From Acanthopleura granulata (taxonomy: Eukaryota; Mollusca; Polyplacophora; Chitonida; Chitonidae), in the NCBI GenBank assembly GCA_016165875.1, contig JABBOT010000009.1, forward strand, positions 12,156,370 through 12,220,369: DNA of 64,000 nucleotides, in the 5' to 3' direction. A program made the translations under genes and the position numbers. Of the stretch, positions 46,171 through 58,450 are shown piece after piece; within the stretch, counting starts at the first letter, position 1, and each line of letters starts with the position of its first letter. A model generated the notes under the pieces. That model saw only the letters and a list, made by a program, of their open reading frames with translations, was not told the origin of the DNA and did no database searches.

Positions 46171-47984
46171 TTTGTTGTAGTCACGCGGGATTACTTCAAG
46201 GCTGCACGGGATGAATGCTGCTGAACATCAGAGGTCACGTCTAGGCTTTAATCAATGAAAACAACAAATACGCCACCAAAATGAGAGATTTTAAGCAAAT
46301 TATTTTAAAGAAGGTCGCAAAACGATCAATGGCCTTCAAGCAGCTGACATTTCGTCGCAGCCGCATACGACAGCATCCATGATATGTCAAGGTCGATTGG
46401 TTAGCATACCAATGAACGCAACAGAGGCTGGATCAAAGACGGCCCACGACAATGTACTACTGTCATGAAGTTCACAAGCGGAAACAAATATACTTGATGT
46501 TCAACAGCTGTGATATGTTTAACATCCCACACCAGGTTAGCCTTCCTAGAAACACTGAAAACGTTGTGCATTGACCCTGAAATAAGTCACGGCTATTTCT
46601 TCCAAACGTAACAATACGGTCTGATGTAGAAACCAAAAAGTTCTTCCACACTGAGGTCTGTTTCTCACAATCCCCACTTCAGATTCAGCCTCAGGAGAAA
46701 GCAAACAATGAGTACATGACAAAAATGCACACTATGTCACCATGTACGCCCGAGAAACGTAACCCTGAACTTGTACATCCTAAAAACTTTCAAACCAGTA
46801 ACTGATAAACAGCAAAACTGCTCGGGTTACCATGTATAGCGTTGAACAACAGTGCATGCTCGTGCACTTAGGTGTGGACAAAATTCTCAAGTCGTCTCGG
46901 AATCAGAATTCTTATCCGTATAACAAATAACCGCCACAAATTCCGTGTTCACAGACCGTACAAACGTTTCGTATTCTTATAGACGAGGTTTTTCCCTCAA
47001 CAAACCATCAAATCGCCTGGGTACAATTCCAAAGTCTACGCAAACTTATGTATCAGATTTCTAACACAGTTACATGTAGGCCTGTCAGTAATTCATAACG
47101 TTGTTGCCATCATGGAGAAAATCAGGGTTCCATAAAGTTGCTTCCTTTTCGGATTGAAGCCGATGATGGTGTAAAATAAATAGTTCCTGGTACGAAATTC
47201 AAATCCGTGACGCTCGGATTTTTCTTCTTTAACTCGGCCGGGAAATGTCTTGTGCAGAACAACTATGCCTTGAACAGCAGTCTTGCCTTACTTTACATAA
47301 AACACATGGAAAATATAGGTCGACATATGGGTTCTCGACATTAGTAGTTATAAATCCTATGATGGATGCTCGACAATGCGAGTGACGCGAGCAGCACCTC
47401 ACACAAACCTGTATGCGATGACACTACTTTATTTGTATTCATTCAGTTATACCTTCAAGGGAACCTGCACAATGCCAACTACCACCTGCATCTGTTGCAC
47501 GAACACCTGATGTTGAAATTGCTAACCTGTCAATATAGATGCACATTGCTGTTGCAAATTTACGATAGGCCCACTCTCAACAAATTGATCGCTTGTTAAT
47601 CGACTCTTCAACAGATAACATCACCTATGGTATAAGTGAACGCCATCTTTGAACAAGTCAGGTCAGTGTGGGCTGTTCGGGCTAAGATGTCCGCTATTTC
47701 ACCCAAAGTCAGTTATGGCACAAGCAAAGTTCGCGCGGGAAAAGTAGTGGTGGATGTATATGGAGATTCATATTCATGATTCTATAGTAACAAGCGCGCG
47801 AGCTGTTACTGACTTATACAAACTTAAGCTATTACTTGTGTTGTGTAACAATAATTGTCAAATCCTGAGAACTTCCCTGCTATTAAAAGATAATGGCGAA
47901 GCTTTCCCGCCTAAAGCAATCTACGCCGATGTTATGTAGTCTGCTCAGTATTTATTAATTTCTGTATTTGAAATGGCGTTTTGA
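46171..47984. other. Upstream of K+ channel gene A, no supported feature
   Basis: Should hold the promoter and 5' UTR of gene A. No TATA box in a convincing place, no repeat I recognise, no domain in any frame. Confidence 0.45.
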
Positions 47985-48130
47985 GGGCATACATATAACC
48001 TGCGCGTGGTGGTGGGTTTCCCTCGGGTTCTGCCCAGTTTCCTTCCACCATAATGCTGGCCAACGTTGAATAAGTGAAATATTCTTGAGTACGGTGTAAA
48101 ATACCAATCAAATAAATAAGTAAATAAATA
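47985..48130 (+). repeat. Mollusc-type SINE, 5'-truncated
   Basis: GTGGGTTTCCCTCGGGTTCT through CCACCATAATGCTGGCCAAC to ATTCTTGAGTACGGTGTAAA and an AATAAATAAGTAAATAAATA tail. Lacks the tRNA head. Confidence 0.9.
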
Positions 48131-48724
48131 AATATAACGTATGGTTCTTGCACTGCACCAGGTCTGTTAAGCTGGTGCCCGCTATTCATTGCCTATACTT
48201 TTATATGTAGCGTACCAAGACTTCAAATTTCCCAGTCTTACACACTAAAGACTAAACTGTTAAATTTAACAGTTTCTTCTGTGTGACGCGTGAAACAATA
48301 TTTCAGTCATATGACGACGATGAAATGGTTTTGGCAGTGCCTGACTGTGAGTGTCCCATTTGAAGTAATATACACTGTCCATGTACCTCCTATTTGTCAT
48401 AATGAAGTTCTGCGCACAATCCAGTCTAGTGTTGACAGCATGTGCAAAATTAATGTAAAGATTCAGTGAAATGGTGCCTGGCAGTGTGCTGTGTCTGTTT
48501 TGTTGTTATTGTTTTTTTCAGTGATAGTCAGTTTATTCTCAAGTTTGGAAAATGAGAGGCACGTAGTAAGGAGCAGAGACCTCCTTATTTTTAGTCAAAT
48601 ATCAGTATAAAATGAATTCATAAAACATTACATGCGTCATGTAGGCCTGTTCCTAAATTCGTGTAATTGTTAATGATTATCTGCCCCAGTTTTGGTGTTC
48701 GATCAAACTTACTTGAGATTATGT

Positions 48725-48990
48725 ATTATACAGCTCCGTGGCTCAATCGGTTAGCGCGCCATCGCAACACAATGACCCGAAGCCTCCCACCAATACGGTC
48801 GCTGTGAGTTCAAGACCAGCTCATAGTGGTTTCCTCTTCGGGCGTGCGTGGGAAGGTCTGCCAGCAACCTGCGGATGGTCGTGGGTTTTCCCCGGGCTCT
48901 GCCCGGTTTCCTCCCACCATAATGCTGGCCGCCGTCGTATAAGTGAAACATTCTTGAGTACGGCGTAAAACACCAATCAAATAAATAAAT
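48725..48990 (+). repeat. Full-length tRNA-derived SINE, mollusc type
   Basis: tRNA-like head GCTCCGTGGCTCAATCGGTT with A box TGGCTCAATCGG and B box GAGTTCAAGACC, followed by the conserved core (GTGGGTTTTCCCCGGGCTCT, CCTCCCACCATAATGCTGGC), the block CATTCTTGAGTACGGCGTAA and an AATAAATAAATAA tail. It is the best reference copy in this window. Class III promoter boxes are intact. Confidence 0.93.
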
Positions 48991-48998
48991 AAATTCCT

Positions 48999-49245
48999 TT
49001 TATTGGTGGTTTACACGGTACTCAAGAATATGTCACTTACTCGACGGCGTCCAGTAGTGTGGTGGGAGGAAACCGGGCAGAGCCCGGGAGAATTCCACGA
49101 ATATCCGCAGGTTGCTGGATGACTTTCCCACGTACGACCGGGAGAGGAAGCCAACATGAGCTGAACTTGAACTCATAGAGATCACACTGGTGGGAGGTTA
49201 CTGGGTCATTACGCAGTGCTAGCGCGCTTACCAACTATATATATT
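48999..49245 (-). repeat. Full-length SINE, inverted, tail to tail with the previous one
   Basis: Minus-strand copy: plus strand has GGTGGTTTACACGGTACTCA, GGAGGAAACCGGGCAGAGCC, CCGCAGGTTGCTGGATGACT and the reversed head AGCGCGCTTACCAACTATA. About ten bases separate the two tails. Confidence 0.93.
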
Positions 49246-50009
49246 ACTAGTGTTTTTTCATTATGCAGTCACTAAAATTTTACACTTCGAATTTTTTCTT
49301 TCTCTCTTTTATTAGTATTTGATAATAATATTAATAAATTTCGTCATTCTGCGATGAAATAAATGTTTGTCTTTAAGGTGCAAATTGTTTCTAGTTGTCT
49401 ATTTTATATACATACATATGGAAGAATAGTTTTTTTCTTGAATTGTGCTATAGTAATCATCTGATGCATTTACTTATTACCAGTATTGCTTTCACAGTGT
49501 TGACGAGGAAATATTTGTGGCAACTACCACGGCAACATATAATTTAGGTTATGTTGAATACCAAAATGCATTATTGACAACCGTTCCCATTGTTTGGAAT
49601 AATGTTTAGGAAAGGCATTCTACACAGTATGTTTTTTGTTTTATTCAGTGCAGAAAAGGTTTTACATTTTTAAATGTATTTGATTGTTTTTCCAACATAC
49701 ATGGCATGTTTGAAAAACCTTTCAAAACTATGTAAAAAAAATTTTTTTATAATATTTTTATGCACATGTTTAATATATATTTTTCCAAATATATTTAAAC
49801 GAAATTCTCTAGAAATACATAAAACATTATTTTCTAACGTTTTAGGAATATACAGGAAAACAGATTTAAAATAAATTGAGAGATAGATTTTCTATACATT
49901 TACAGAAATATATTTTAGCTCAGATAATCATTGATGCATGATTTTTAGAAATATATTTGAAATATATTGAAAAATACATAATAAATTATTTTTGATAGCA
50001 GCCTTGTGG

Positions 50010-50125
50010 CTCTATGTACACTGCCTTTTTCCCATACACGAGCTACAGTGTAATATAGCGTTTAAAAATAGTTCCATAGAGATAGGAACATTCTGTGCTT
50101 TGGGGAGATGAATGTTGTAAAAATG
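50010..50125 (+). repeat. Segment shared with 36928-37040
   Basis: CTCTATGTACACTGCC, CCCATACACGAGCTAC and GGAACATTCTGTGCTTTGGG in the same order as in the polymerase element. Confidence 0.75.
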
Positions 50126-50734
50126 TAAAAACTATGCATATAGTTGTCGCGATGAGGTCTACTTGGTTTTACTATTTTATGGTGTTATACATTTTCTAGC
50201 CTGCGTTTTGTGTGACTTAACAAAAGACGGCCAACGTTCAGTGATGCATATCTCGCCCGTGTAATGTCAGCGGCGAATGGCTGCAACAAATGTTGCAAAG
50301 CTTAAGCATTTGGCCTGCCTCGCTCACAACAATTTACTATTTAAAGGCCACCAGCTGTGCTTCGGCCAAGCCCACACCTGTGTGTGTCATGTGCAGGGTT
50401 GAGTTGGTGCATCGTGTACTGACAAACCTGCTCCGCTTGTGTTTGTGGACATTGTCCATAGGCATCCTCGCCCCTTGCAAACGTCCCACAATGCACCGCG
50501 CGAAGGGGAACGTCCGCCTTCCCGTTGTTAATGTAAACTATGGCCGAGCAGAGCCATCTGCAAAAAATGGGGGTGTCCCTAATCTGAATGACGAATAACA
50601 ACACTATATTTATATGATGAATGCTCTCTTACTATAGGAAAACGAATGACAGTGGTATCACATGGAATGGCAAAGACATGTGTTGTCATTCCACCCTACA
50701 CAACAGTATAGGGACGTTTCTTACTCCATGGATG

Positions 50735-50797
50735 TGGAATGACACTTATGTCACATGGAATGACACGGATATCACATGAAATGACACTGACAGTGGC
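50735..50797. repeat. 21-bp tandem repeat, three copies
   Basis: TGGAATGACACTTATGTCAC, TGGAATGACACGGATATCAC and TGAAATGACACTGACAGTGG follow each other directly. Confidence 0.85.
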
Positions 50798-50805
50798 AGT
50801 ATAGT

Positions 50806-50905
50806 GTTAAGAAACCGAGCAGAGCCCGGGGGAAACCCACGACCATCGGCAGGTTGCTGACAGACCTTCCCACGTGAGGCCGCCGTGGAAACCAGCGTAT
50901 AGTGC
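50806..50905 (-). repeat. SINE core fragment
   Basis: AGAAACCGAGCAGAGCCCGG then GGAAACCCACGACCATCGGC and AGGTTGCTGACAGACCTTCC; tail and head missing. Confidence 0.8.
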
Positions 50906-51412
50906 TAGTTGATCCGCTAATGTTCTAGACATACTCGCTGCTTAACAACATATAAAAGAGTCTGGTGCTTTTCCACAAAACCACTGGCACTTCACGGCGG
51001 TGTCAGGATGCATCTACCTGCGTGTTGCTTCTTTAGATTTTGCGTTACCTTCACTCTCCATCTTTCCTGGTCGTTGCTGCAAAGGCGACAGTTCCACTTG
51101 TGTCTGAAGGAGATGAGGTTTCGTAGCACCTGTGACACGCCTGTCGTCCTTTGATTTACAGATCATTCAGGAGTCAAACACGGTCAGCACATCGGTCAGT
51201 GTGCATGGAGATGGGAACCATACAGGGGATACAGGCCAAACTGCTGTCCGTGAAGGCCAGAACCCCTTAGTGGCCACAAAACCGGAAGGAAAAGTTTGGA
51301 AGATGTCGACAACAACGCTGAACGTCGAGGACAGCTCTCCAGTTTTATCTGCTCAAGCCCAATTTCAGCTCCCATCGCGAATATAACAGAACAAGATGAG
51401 AGTTTTTCACAG

Positions 51413-51558
51413 TATGCAATTGTAGCTCTCATGAAGAATTCGACACAAGCTGCTCGGTACCCGGCGAGAGACTGTGCGGCTGTTCTGCCTCGTGTACTAT
51501 TGTCGAAAATTGCTGCTACGATGGTGCCTTCCTTGAAGCTGCCATAGATTTCAAAAAG
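51413..51558 (+). CDS. Possible somatomedin-B-like domain exon
   Basis: Between an acceptor (GAGTTTTTCACAG) and a donor (AAG/GTACTC) one frame is open and Cys-rich: CNCSSHEEFDTSC, then GERLCGCSASCTIVENCCYD. The second half has the spacing C-x-C-x3-C-x5-CC-x-D of somatomedin-B domains, which are extracellular disulfide knots. Phase 2 in (one base from the previous exon), phase 0 out. A related half motif (GRCCKGDSSTC) lies on the same strand at about 51067-51100, and TATAAAAG at about 50946, but they do not splice together convincingly. It may be one exon of a larger gene or a relic. Confidence 0.3.
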
Positions 51559-54500
51559 GTACTCGTGTTATTCGGACATTAACGAAAAGTGCACTCTGTC
51601 TTCGCCAACGCGCCTGATCAACAGATGTTCCGATAACTGGACAGATGACGCTGTGCGTGATTAGTGTGCAAATCAAACTGGGAATGATCTCAAGAGCTAT
51701 GTCACTTGCTATTCCCCGAACACGCGCCTTTGGTATACAGACATATATTGTCTGCAGTGCAACGGACTGTCGGAAAATTCTTTTCGGGAAGTCACTTTTC
51801 AGTCAGCCCATCCATATTATTTTCCCCATGTTAATACTTTTGCTAAAATGAACAACAGCACTGGCTGTCCGATTCACCTCCGTTGTAAAATGTTCGTTCT
51901 CTCGCCGCAGACGGGATTTGAGCCGTCCTACAGGTCCTAAATGTTAACCAATGTTTTCCTGAGTTTACCACAGAGGTCTTGTCCAAATTGTGTTTCGCTT
52001 ACTAAAACCCAGATATGATCATGCGCATTATCTACGCGAACATTCACTGCTTCCAGTGCGCCACGGGAATGCCAGTCGAGGATGTAAATGTACAACCGAT
52101 ATTTCGTTAACGTCAACTTTCAATGTCACTATTGCTGAACATGAGTTTTCATCAGGTAAGCAAATTTACCTATTTCGTCTTTTATCCGATTGTTTGTGAC
52201 ATCATTCCATGTAACGCAGACGTCAAGTCCCACATTCGTGTGCATCTCGTAAACCATGAAGTACCTTCCAAGTCGATAATGTCAAGATCTATTGCCAAAA
52301 CAACCTTAAAAAACTATATAGTAATATGTAACAAATAGTGTACATAAATAGTAAATAAGGCTGGTAATGTGCAGGAGAGAAGCAATCGTCAGTCTTCAGT
52401 TCCGAAGGGAAGAGAGCCAGCTTTAGAGGCTTGTCATTTAATTCAAAATGAAAACTCTTACTCTGTGAGTAATTCCCAGGGGAAAGCCAAATACAGGTAG
52501 GCCTATCTCAGTCGCGCTTCTATCGCAACTGTTTATAAAAAAAACCGCATGTTGATGTTGATGTGAAGGCCGATATGTCGTTCTTCACTCTATTTGTATG
52601 AGGCTGAGACAGTTTTAGCTAGTTCTGCAATTGTATAACAATTCTGACATCTTCGGTTATATAAATACAGTAAGCTTTAGTTTTATGTTGACTGCTAATT
52701 TATCGGTAATTACCATTTCACGATAAATCCCATTATTGTTCTATAAAACCCATACTCCAATCGGGCTTTGATCCTTCCTTCCCTTGACAGAAGCGTATGG
52801 CTTGTCCAGCGTCTGGGTGTTTCCCAGAAGTGGCTTGGATACGTGGGTATTGTCAGGTGTCTCTCGCTGTCGTCATGTCCATCTATATCGCTAACATCTC
52901 TTCACTGGATAAACAGGCAATAACTGAATATAAAGTCTGTATATTCTCCGGTCATTACGTTTATCAACGCAAAATTGAAAGAATACAAACTAAGGGCACA
53001 ACTACAGGTTCCAAAAATCTATGAAGTTGGGAATATAAAAAAGGTGATGATCATTCTTCTTATAGAAGACGACACACTGATGGAGAAGATCCCTGCTACT
53101 GAACAACAGATCCTTTCCAAGCATTTTGAGTCAAACGTGGACAATCTCGTCCATGCCAACTATGTTCATGGTTTAACTTCACGAGAAACAACGAGTGCGA
53201 AGACTGGTGAAATGCTTCCGTTTCTCCCGAAATGGCGGGCAACGACAACAACACAACTATCAGTATAGAAATGCCCATACTGTTCGTCTACTCTTGTTTG
53301 TGTAGAACTTAATTAAACTATATTTTGTTTAAAATAATAAGTATTCCGGGGCATATATTTTTCCAGATGCATTATTGCTGTGTATAACTAGCAGTATCAA
53401 ACGACGATCGGCAGCATTCCTTAGATGGATTGCACCCTGGTGCTCAAAAACGATAGGCCGCCACAATATGGCTGAAATATTGCCGAAGTGGCGGCTAGCC
53501 ACGATCATGCCTTCATACAGAATTCCGTCACCGATGCCGCACAAATCAGACCCAACATATGATTTCACACGATGATATTAAGGCCATTATTAAAGCTTTT
53601 TATCAGTGAAAACACTTGGCAGCTTGTTTGCCAGCGCTTTTACACGTATTTTAGAAAAGTTCATAGCAGTGTAGTGTGATACTTACGTATCGTTTTGTGG
53701 ACACTGCTTGTGTGTAGGCCTATAACACTGACGTTGGAACTTGGATCAAACAGATATTAATAAATCTTAGTTGTTAAAACAGTATAAACTTAAGCACTAG
53801 ATAAGTGGTACTGACTGTTTTTCATAACTCCGTTTCTGTTTCATTAGGGGTGTGTTATACATAGTTGTTGTGAACTCTCATTCCGTACTTCCCCGGTTCG
53901 TGACGCCATGTTGTTGGCGTAGTGTTTACATTATATGCACTATTTCTGTCCGTCATTCAAACATCACAGCATCACAGCAGTTTATGTGTTGTTACGATAT
54001 TTCACTGTCATTTCTTATATTTCCTCTGGTATTAATTATTTCCAATTCATATTTTATTTTTTTTAGCTTTGATAGTATCTGTGTCATATAGTCGTTCCGG
54101 GATTATTTTTTCGGTGAGCAGGAACCGAAGTACTGCCCTGCTTCATTTGAAGGTTAGACTTTGCACTATAGTAGGCCCCTACCACCATTATTTAGCTGGC
54201 TTGCAGAAATTATTACTTAAATTAGTATTGCTAACTACGCATTCCGATTATATAGTCTTTAAAGTTTGTAGATTATGTGGTTTGGTATCTTGTCCCAGTG
54301 CAACTGATAGTTATGAAACTGTTTTCTGTGACCGCCACTCGGTCGTTAAGTATCACAACCATGTTTGGCTTCTTGTGACTTGATTGCACCACTTGCACCT
54401 AAATGAATCCAGTAATGAGCATTACACAGGGCTACAGTCTACATGAAACCCTTTGCTGATCACGAAACCTGGTAATAAACACTCTTGAAATAAAGTGGTT

Positions 54501-55545
54501 TGGGTTAATTAATTAAGTTGATTAATTCGCTGTTAATTAATGAGGAATTTATCCTTTTAGTTTCCTTTGTGTAATTGGAACATGTCAGTCTGACGTCGGA
54601 CACAATCGAAATGCATCCTGAGCTTCCTCGATATTATACATGGCTTCCAGTATGGAGGATTACATATGATATAATATATGAATACAATACATGATTCGAA
54701 GATAAAGTGTGGATTAGCCAGTTTTATAGCGTGCTGAATGCAATGGGATGTTATTACCGTGCTATATGGGTGTTTGTCTCACCTCATCTGTTATCACACT
54801 TATTATATCTCATTAATTTGCTAGCGGTCATGATGTAAAACTTATTTACTCTCTATATTCGTTGTCGTTTTCTTCGGGTTCAGCTTGTCTTGAATAAACC
54901 CTGTTGTGAGAAAAGGTATTGTGTTATTTATTTCATCATGGGCGTCGCTAGGAATTTTCGAATGGAGGTCGACTATCCCAGTCCAACAAGGCGTCCATGA
55001 GCCGCCTAGGCCGCGGAGGTTCAGCTGTGGATGGGGACGCATTCTGATCACTATTGGCAAGAAAACGAGCGATATTTGAGCCCCACTGTTTTTATTTTGG
55101 AGGGGGGTGGTGGTGGTTGAACAGGTTCACTAGATATCAAATGTAATGGGACAGACAGAACGTCATGTAATCTGTGATGAGAGGGTGAAACATTGAAACT
55201 ACCTCTACTATACACCCACATAGGCCATCGTCTAGGGGCCGCATAGGCCCCGGAAGCTGTGATATTTCAAATGATTGGAGACGCGTTTCAGGCGATTTCT
55301 AGTGACTAAATTATGATAGCAAGCCGGAATAAACGACATGTATGTCTGCTATATGCTTTAATCGTGAAGATTCGTAACGTTTGCTGTGAATGTAATAGCT
55401 GTAAAAGCCTCATAGACAACGCTGCAGGGGCCCCGAAAACTCCGGAGCTTCACATTTTAGGCTTCGAAATTGCAAGACTATTTTCCAAACGACGCGCTAA
55501 CACAAACTACCACAGAACTAAGAAACTGTATAAAAAACAAAATAA
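51559..55545. other. Intergenic, no confident gene
   Basis: Scattered exon-like segments (for instance 52062-52155, open and ending in a good donor CAG/GTAAGC) lack a recognisable product. ATATGGCTGAAATATTGCCG at 53468-53487 belongs to a block that I recall as repetitive in molluscs. Confidence 0.4.
54069..54383 (+). CDS. Hypothetical open frame with a Cys/His cluster
   Basis: 104 codons. Near the end C-x2-C-x4-C-x11-C-x2-H (VCRLCGLVSC then TVFCDRH) could bind zinc. The first half is unremarkable and hydrophobic. No neighbour, promoter or splice site ties it to a gene; it may be a relic of a mobile element or chance. Confidence 0.2.
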   Translation: MIVSVSYSRSGIIFSVSRNRSTALLHLKVRLCTIVGPYHHYLAGLQKLLLKLVLLTTHSDYIVFKVCRLCGLVSCPSATDSYETVFCDRHSVVKYHNHVWLLVT

Positions 55546-55715
55546 AAAATTCATTTATTTATTTGATTGGGGCTTAACGTCATACTCAAGAATATTCACT
55601 TACACGACGATCGCCAGCATTATGTGAGAAGAAACCGGATAGAGCCAGGCAAACCCACGACCAAGACGATGGTTGAACTCCCTACATCCGGCTGGAGAGG
55701 AATCAAAAAAGAAGG
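55546..55715 (-). repeat. Mollusc-type SINE, diverged
   Basis: TTCATTTATTTATTTGATTG, GTCATACTCAAGAATATTCA, CTTACACGACGATCGCCAGC and GAAACCGGATAGAGCCAGGC follow the reversed SINE order. Confidence 0.85.
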
Positions 55716-56039
55716 GCGGATTCATGCAACGAGAAGAAGAATCGACAGCTTTCAATGATGACGGAAAGACGCTGTAATGCTTAATCATTCAATGAGAATT
55801 AGAAGACCAACACGTGATGTAGTAGTTGCACGGTAGGCGTGTATCAGTCTGACATACTGGTACAGAGAGAGCAGACAGCACTGACTGGTGACGTCACAAA
55901 CAGCAGTATAAAAATAGATCGTAACATCTTTCCTTTTATAAAAGAAACAAAGAAAGAAATACAAAAGGTCCTTCCAGTCCATCAAATGTCGGGGAGTTCT
56001 AGACACACGTCCACTCCTGGTGACTGTCAGTGGGATTGA

Positions 56040-58450
56040 CGTCTGGACAGGCGATCTCGCGATGCCTTCACCGGGGTTTGAATTATTTTCAACACTTGGT
56101 CTGTGCTGAGTTTACTCGCAGATACATTTTCTGGATCAGCTTCCGGGTTGGATACAAATTTTCGCAAGTGTCGTTCATTCAACTTAGATATCCAGGTATT
56201 CCTTCCGGTTACATGTAAAAAGGTCGGCAGCAATCTTAAACCATGGGCGGTCCGGTATGTTCTATCAGATAAGTGCTTCCTTGATCTCCTTTCTCTGGAA
56301 CGTTTTACAAGTTTCACATTTGGATATGGCATCCCCGCAGTCCCGTGCCATCCGTCTATAAGACTTATTGCGATGTAACAGATTGAGGGTGTCCGCATTC
56401 TGTTAAGAATGACTACTCGTGGTCCTCGAAAAAGTGATATCGTCCTGGACTGACAGCTCATCTCTGGTATCAAAGTATGAAGCTACGCTGGGAGCGTCAT
56501 GCTTATGGTCTGGCCATCCATTCAAAATGAAGGTTTTCACATTCTGTAGTGTCGGATTGAGGTTTGCCTCTCTCTGAATTTCGGCAGTCTTCGGTTCAGA
56601 AATTGGTGAATACTTTGCCATGTTGATGGATTCCAGCTCGATTTCGGTTGGGCAGTTGTCTTTGAGCCCTAAGACATCCACCTGATCGTTAGGCTCTTCA
56701 GTGATAGGCAGGTATGCTCTAGTGTCGGCGATGTGCATCTCTGCCTTTCTTATAGGTGATGGTATAGTCATATTTCTGGAGTGCTAACAGCGTTCGCTGT
56801 AGGCGTTTTGGGGCAGTCAAAAGTTACTTTTTCTGCCTTGTGGACACTCTGTACGAAGACATGGTGCCCATACAAGTACTGGTTGAATTTGGTGAATTTT
56901 ACGATTTGAGCATAGTTCAGCTCGGTCGAGGTGAGAGCCCTGCCTCCGTATGATACGGGTTGACCTCCTTGAAGGAGTGAAGCACCCAAACCGGTTTCAG
57001 AAGCATCAGTCTGCAATGTGATGTTTTCCTTCTAATTGTAATACTTGAGAACTGTGGTTTGAATGATGGCTTTCTGGATAGCGACGAAAAGCTTGGCTAC
57101 GGTTAGCATCCAAAGACCGCCCAACGTCGAGCGAAGTCAATTGTCTGAGGGGTTCACAAGTCGGACAGTCCTTTTACAAACTTAGAAAGATAATTGACCA
57201 CATCAATGATAAGTTGCACACCTTGAACGTCACTTGGTTTAAGCATCATCAGGATAGCTTCCACCTTCTTTGGGCCTGGTTTGAGACCTTCTGATGAAAG
57301 CACATGCCAAATGAATGATACCTTTCGTTCTTTCAGGTCAAGTTTGTTAGGTTTTAGACGAGTGTTTTGTTGCCTACATCTCTCCATGAGTTGACTGAAT
57401 TGTTCGTCACGGTTCTCGATGGCTTCCTCAAACGTTGATCTTTCGCCGGTAACAAGAATGTCGTCCGTCATCCGAAACGCACCAGGTAACTTCTGGAGGG
57501 CTTCATCCAGACAATGTTGGAAAATTTCTGGTTCAAGCGAGACACCGAAATGAAGGCGCACCCATCTATGTCGTTCATATGGGGTTTCGAAAGTGGTGAG
57601 GTAACTCGATTTTTCCTCAAGAGGGATATGCCAAAACCCATTCCTCAGGTCCAATTTTGAAAAAAAACCTTGGCATTCGTAAGCTCCGGTAGTAAGTCTT
57701 CCATAACTGGCAGAGGATAGTGGCTTCGTTTGAGCGCTTTGTTCAGTGGCTTCTGGTCAATGCATATCCTGGGTTTTCCACTCGGCTTCTTGACGATAAC
57801 CAGGCTTGACACCCAATCTGTTGGTGTGCTGACAGGCGTTATGACGTTGAGGTTCTCTAGACGGTCCAGTTCAGCTTTCAGTTCTTTTCTGAACGCATGT
57901 GGAATCCTCCGTAATGGTTGTTTAATGGGAGGAACAGTCCTGTCGATTTCCAGTTTCTGTTTGTGTCTTAGCTGTCCTACATCTGCAGAAAAGACATCTT
58001 TGAAATTTGTCAGAATATCTTCCTAGCTCAGTCCATGTTTAGAGGGGTTGAGTTGAACTTCAGTAAGGTATTCATCCTCGTTGACTTCCAAGATGTTTCA
58101 ATACATCACTTTCAGGAACTTCATTTGTTGTGCTGATCGAGATCCAGTCAACGGTAATCGATGATCCGGTATGATAACAAAGTCTCCTCTGTCTTTCTTA
58201 AAATTCTTAGGATTGACAACCTTAAGTCTGGGTCTGCCGAGCGCGGCAATGTTTGTAGAATTGTACATTTTCAGTTTCACATCACATTTGCGAATTTCAG
58301 AATCTTGAGGAAGACCGTGTTGAGAAATCACGTTGCACGTGGCTCCTGAATCTATTTGAAACTGTTTGGCGTGGCCGTCCAAGTGGAAAGTTGCAAAGAT
58401 CTTAGTCAAGAGAGGCCAGTGGACTTGGTTAACTTGTTCTATGTTCTATG
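56040..58450 (-). mobile_element. Truncated Ty3/Gypsy retrotransposon, pol only
   Basis: Minus strand in the Gypsy order protease, reverse transcriptase, RNase H, integrase. Protease (58409-58098) has FQIDSGATCNVIS. Reverse transcriptase (about 57930-57154) has PSGKPRICIDQKPLNKAL, LDLRNGFWHIPL and the catalytic pair in MTDDILVTG. RNase H (57016-56768) starts LQTDASETGLGASLLQGG. A tether segment follows (56771-56403), then the integrase zinc knuckle (ISKCETCKTF, about 56300) and the first lines of its core (RPWFKIAADLFT). It then breaks off. Frameshifts occur near 57655 and in the integrase, and an in-frame stop at about 57034. No gag, LTR or primer site was found, so this is a dead internal fragment. 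Confidence 0.9.

Larger units (their letters stand above)
49246..50805. other. AT-rich intergenic stretch with two small repeats
   Basis: Very AT-rich to about 49990, then a segment at 50010-50125 shared with 36928-37040, and a 21-bp tandem at 50735-50797. No gene supported; open frames at 50290-50600 overlap on both strands and show no domain. Confidence 0.45.

Noticed and set aside
53096..53278. 60-codon minus-strand frame starting with a signal-peptide-like segment
   Set aside because: A hydrophobic start alone is weak; no cleavage product, partner exon or repeat of cysteines supports a secreted protein.
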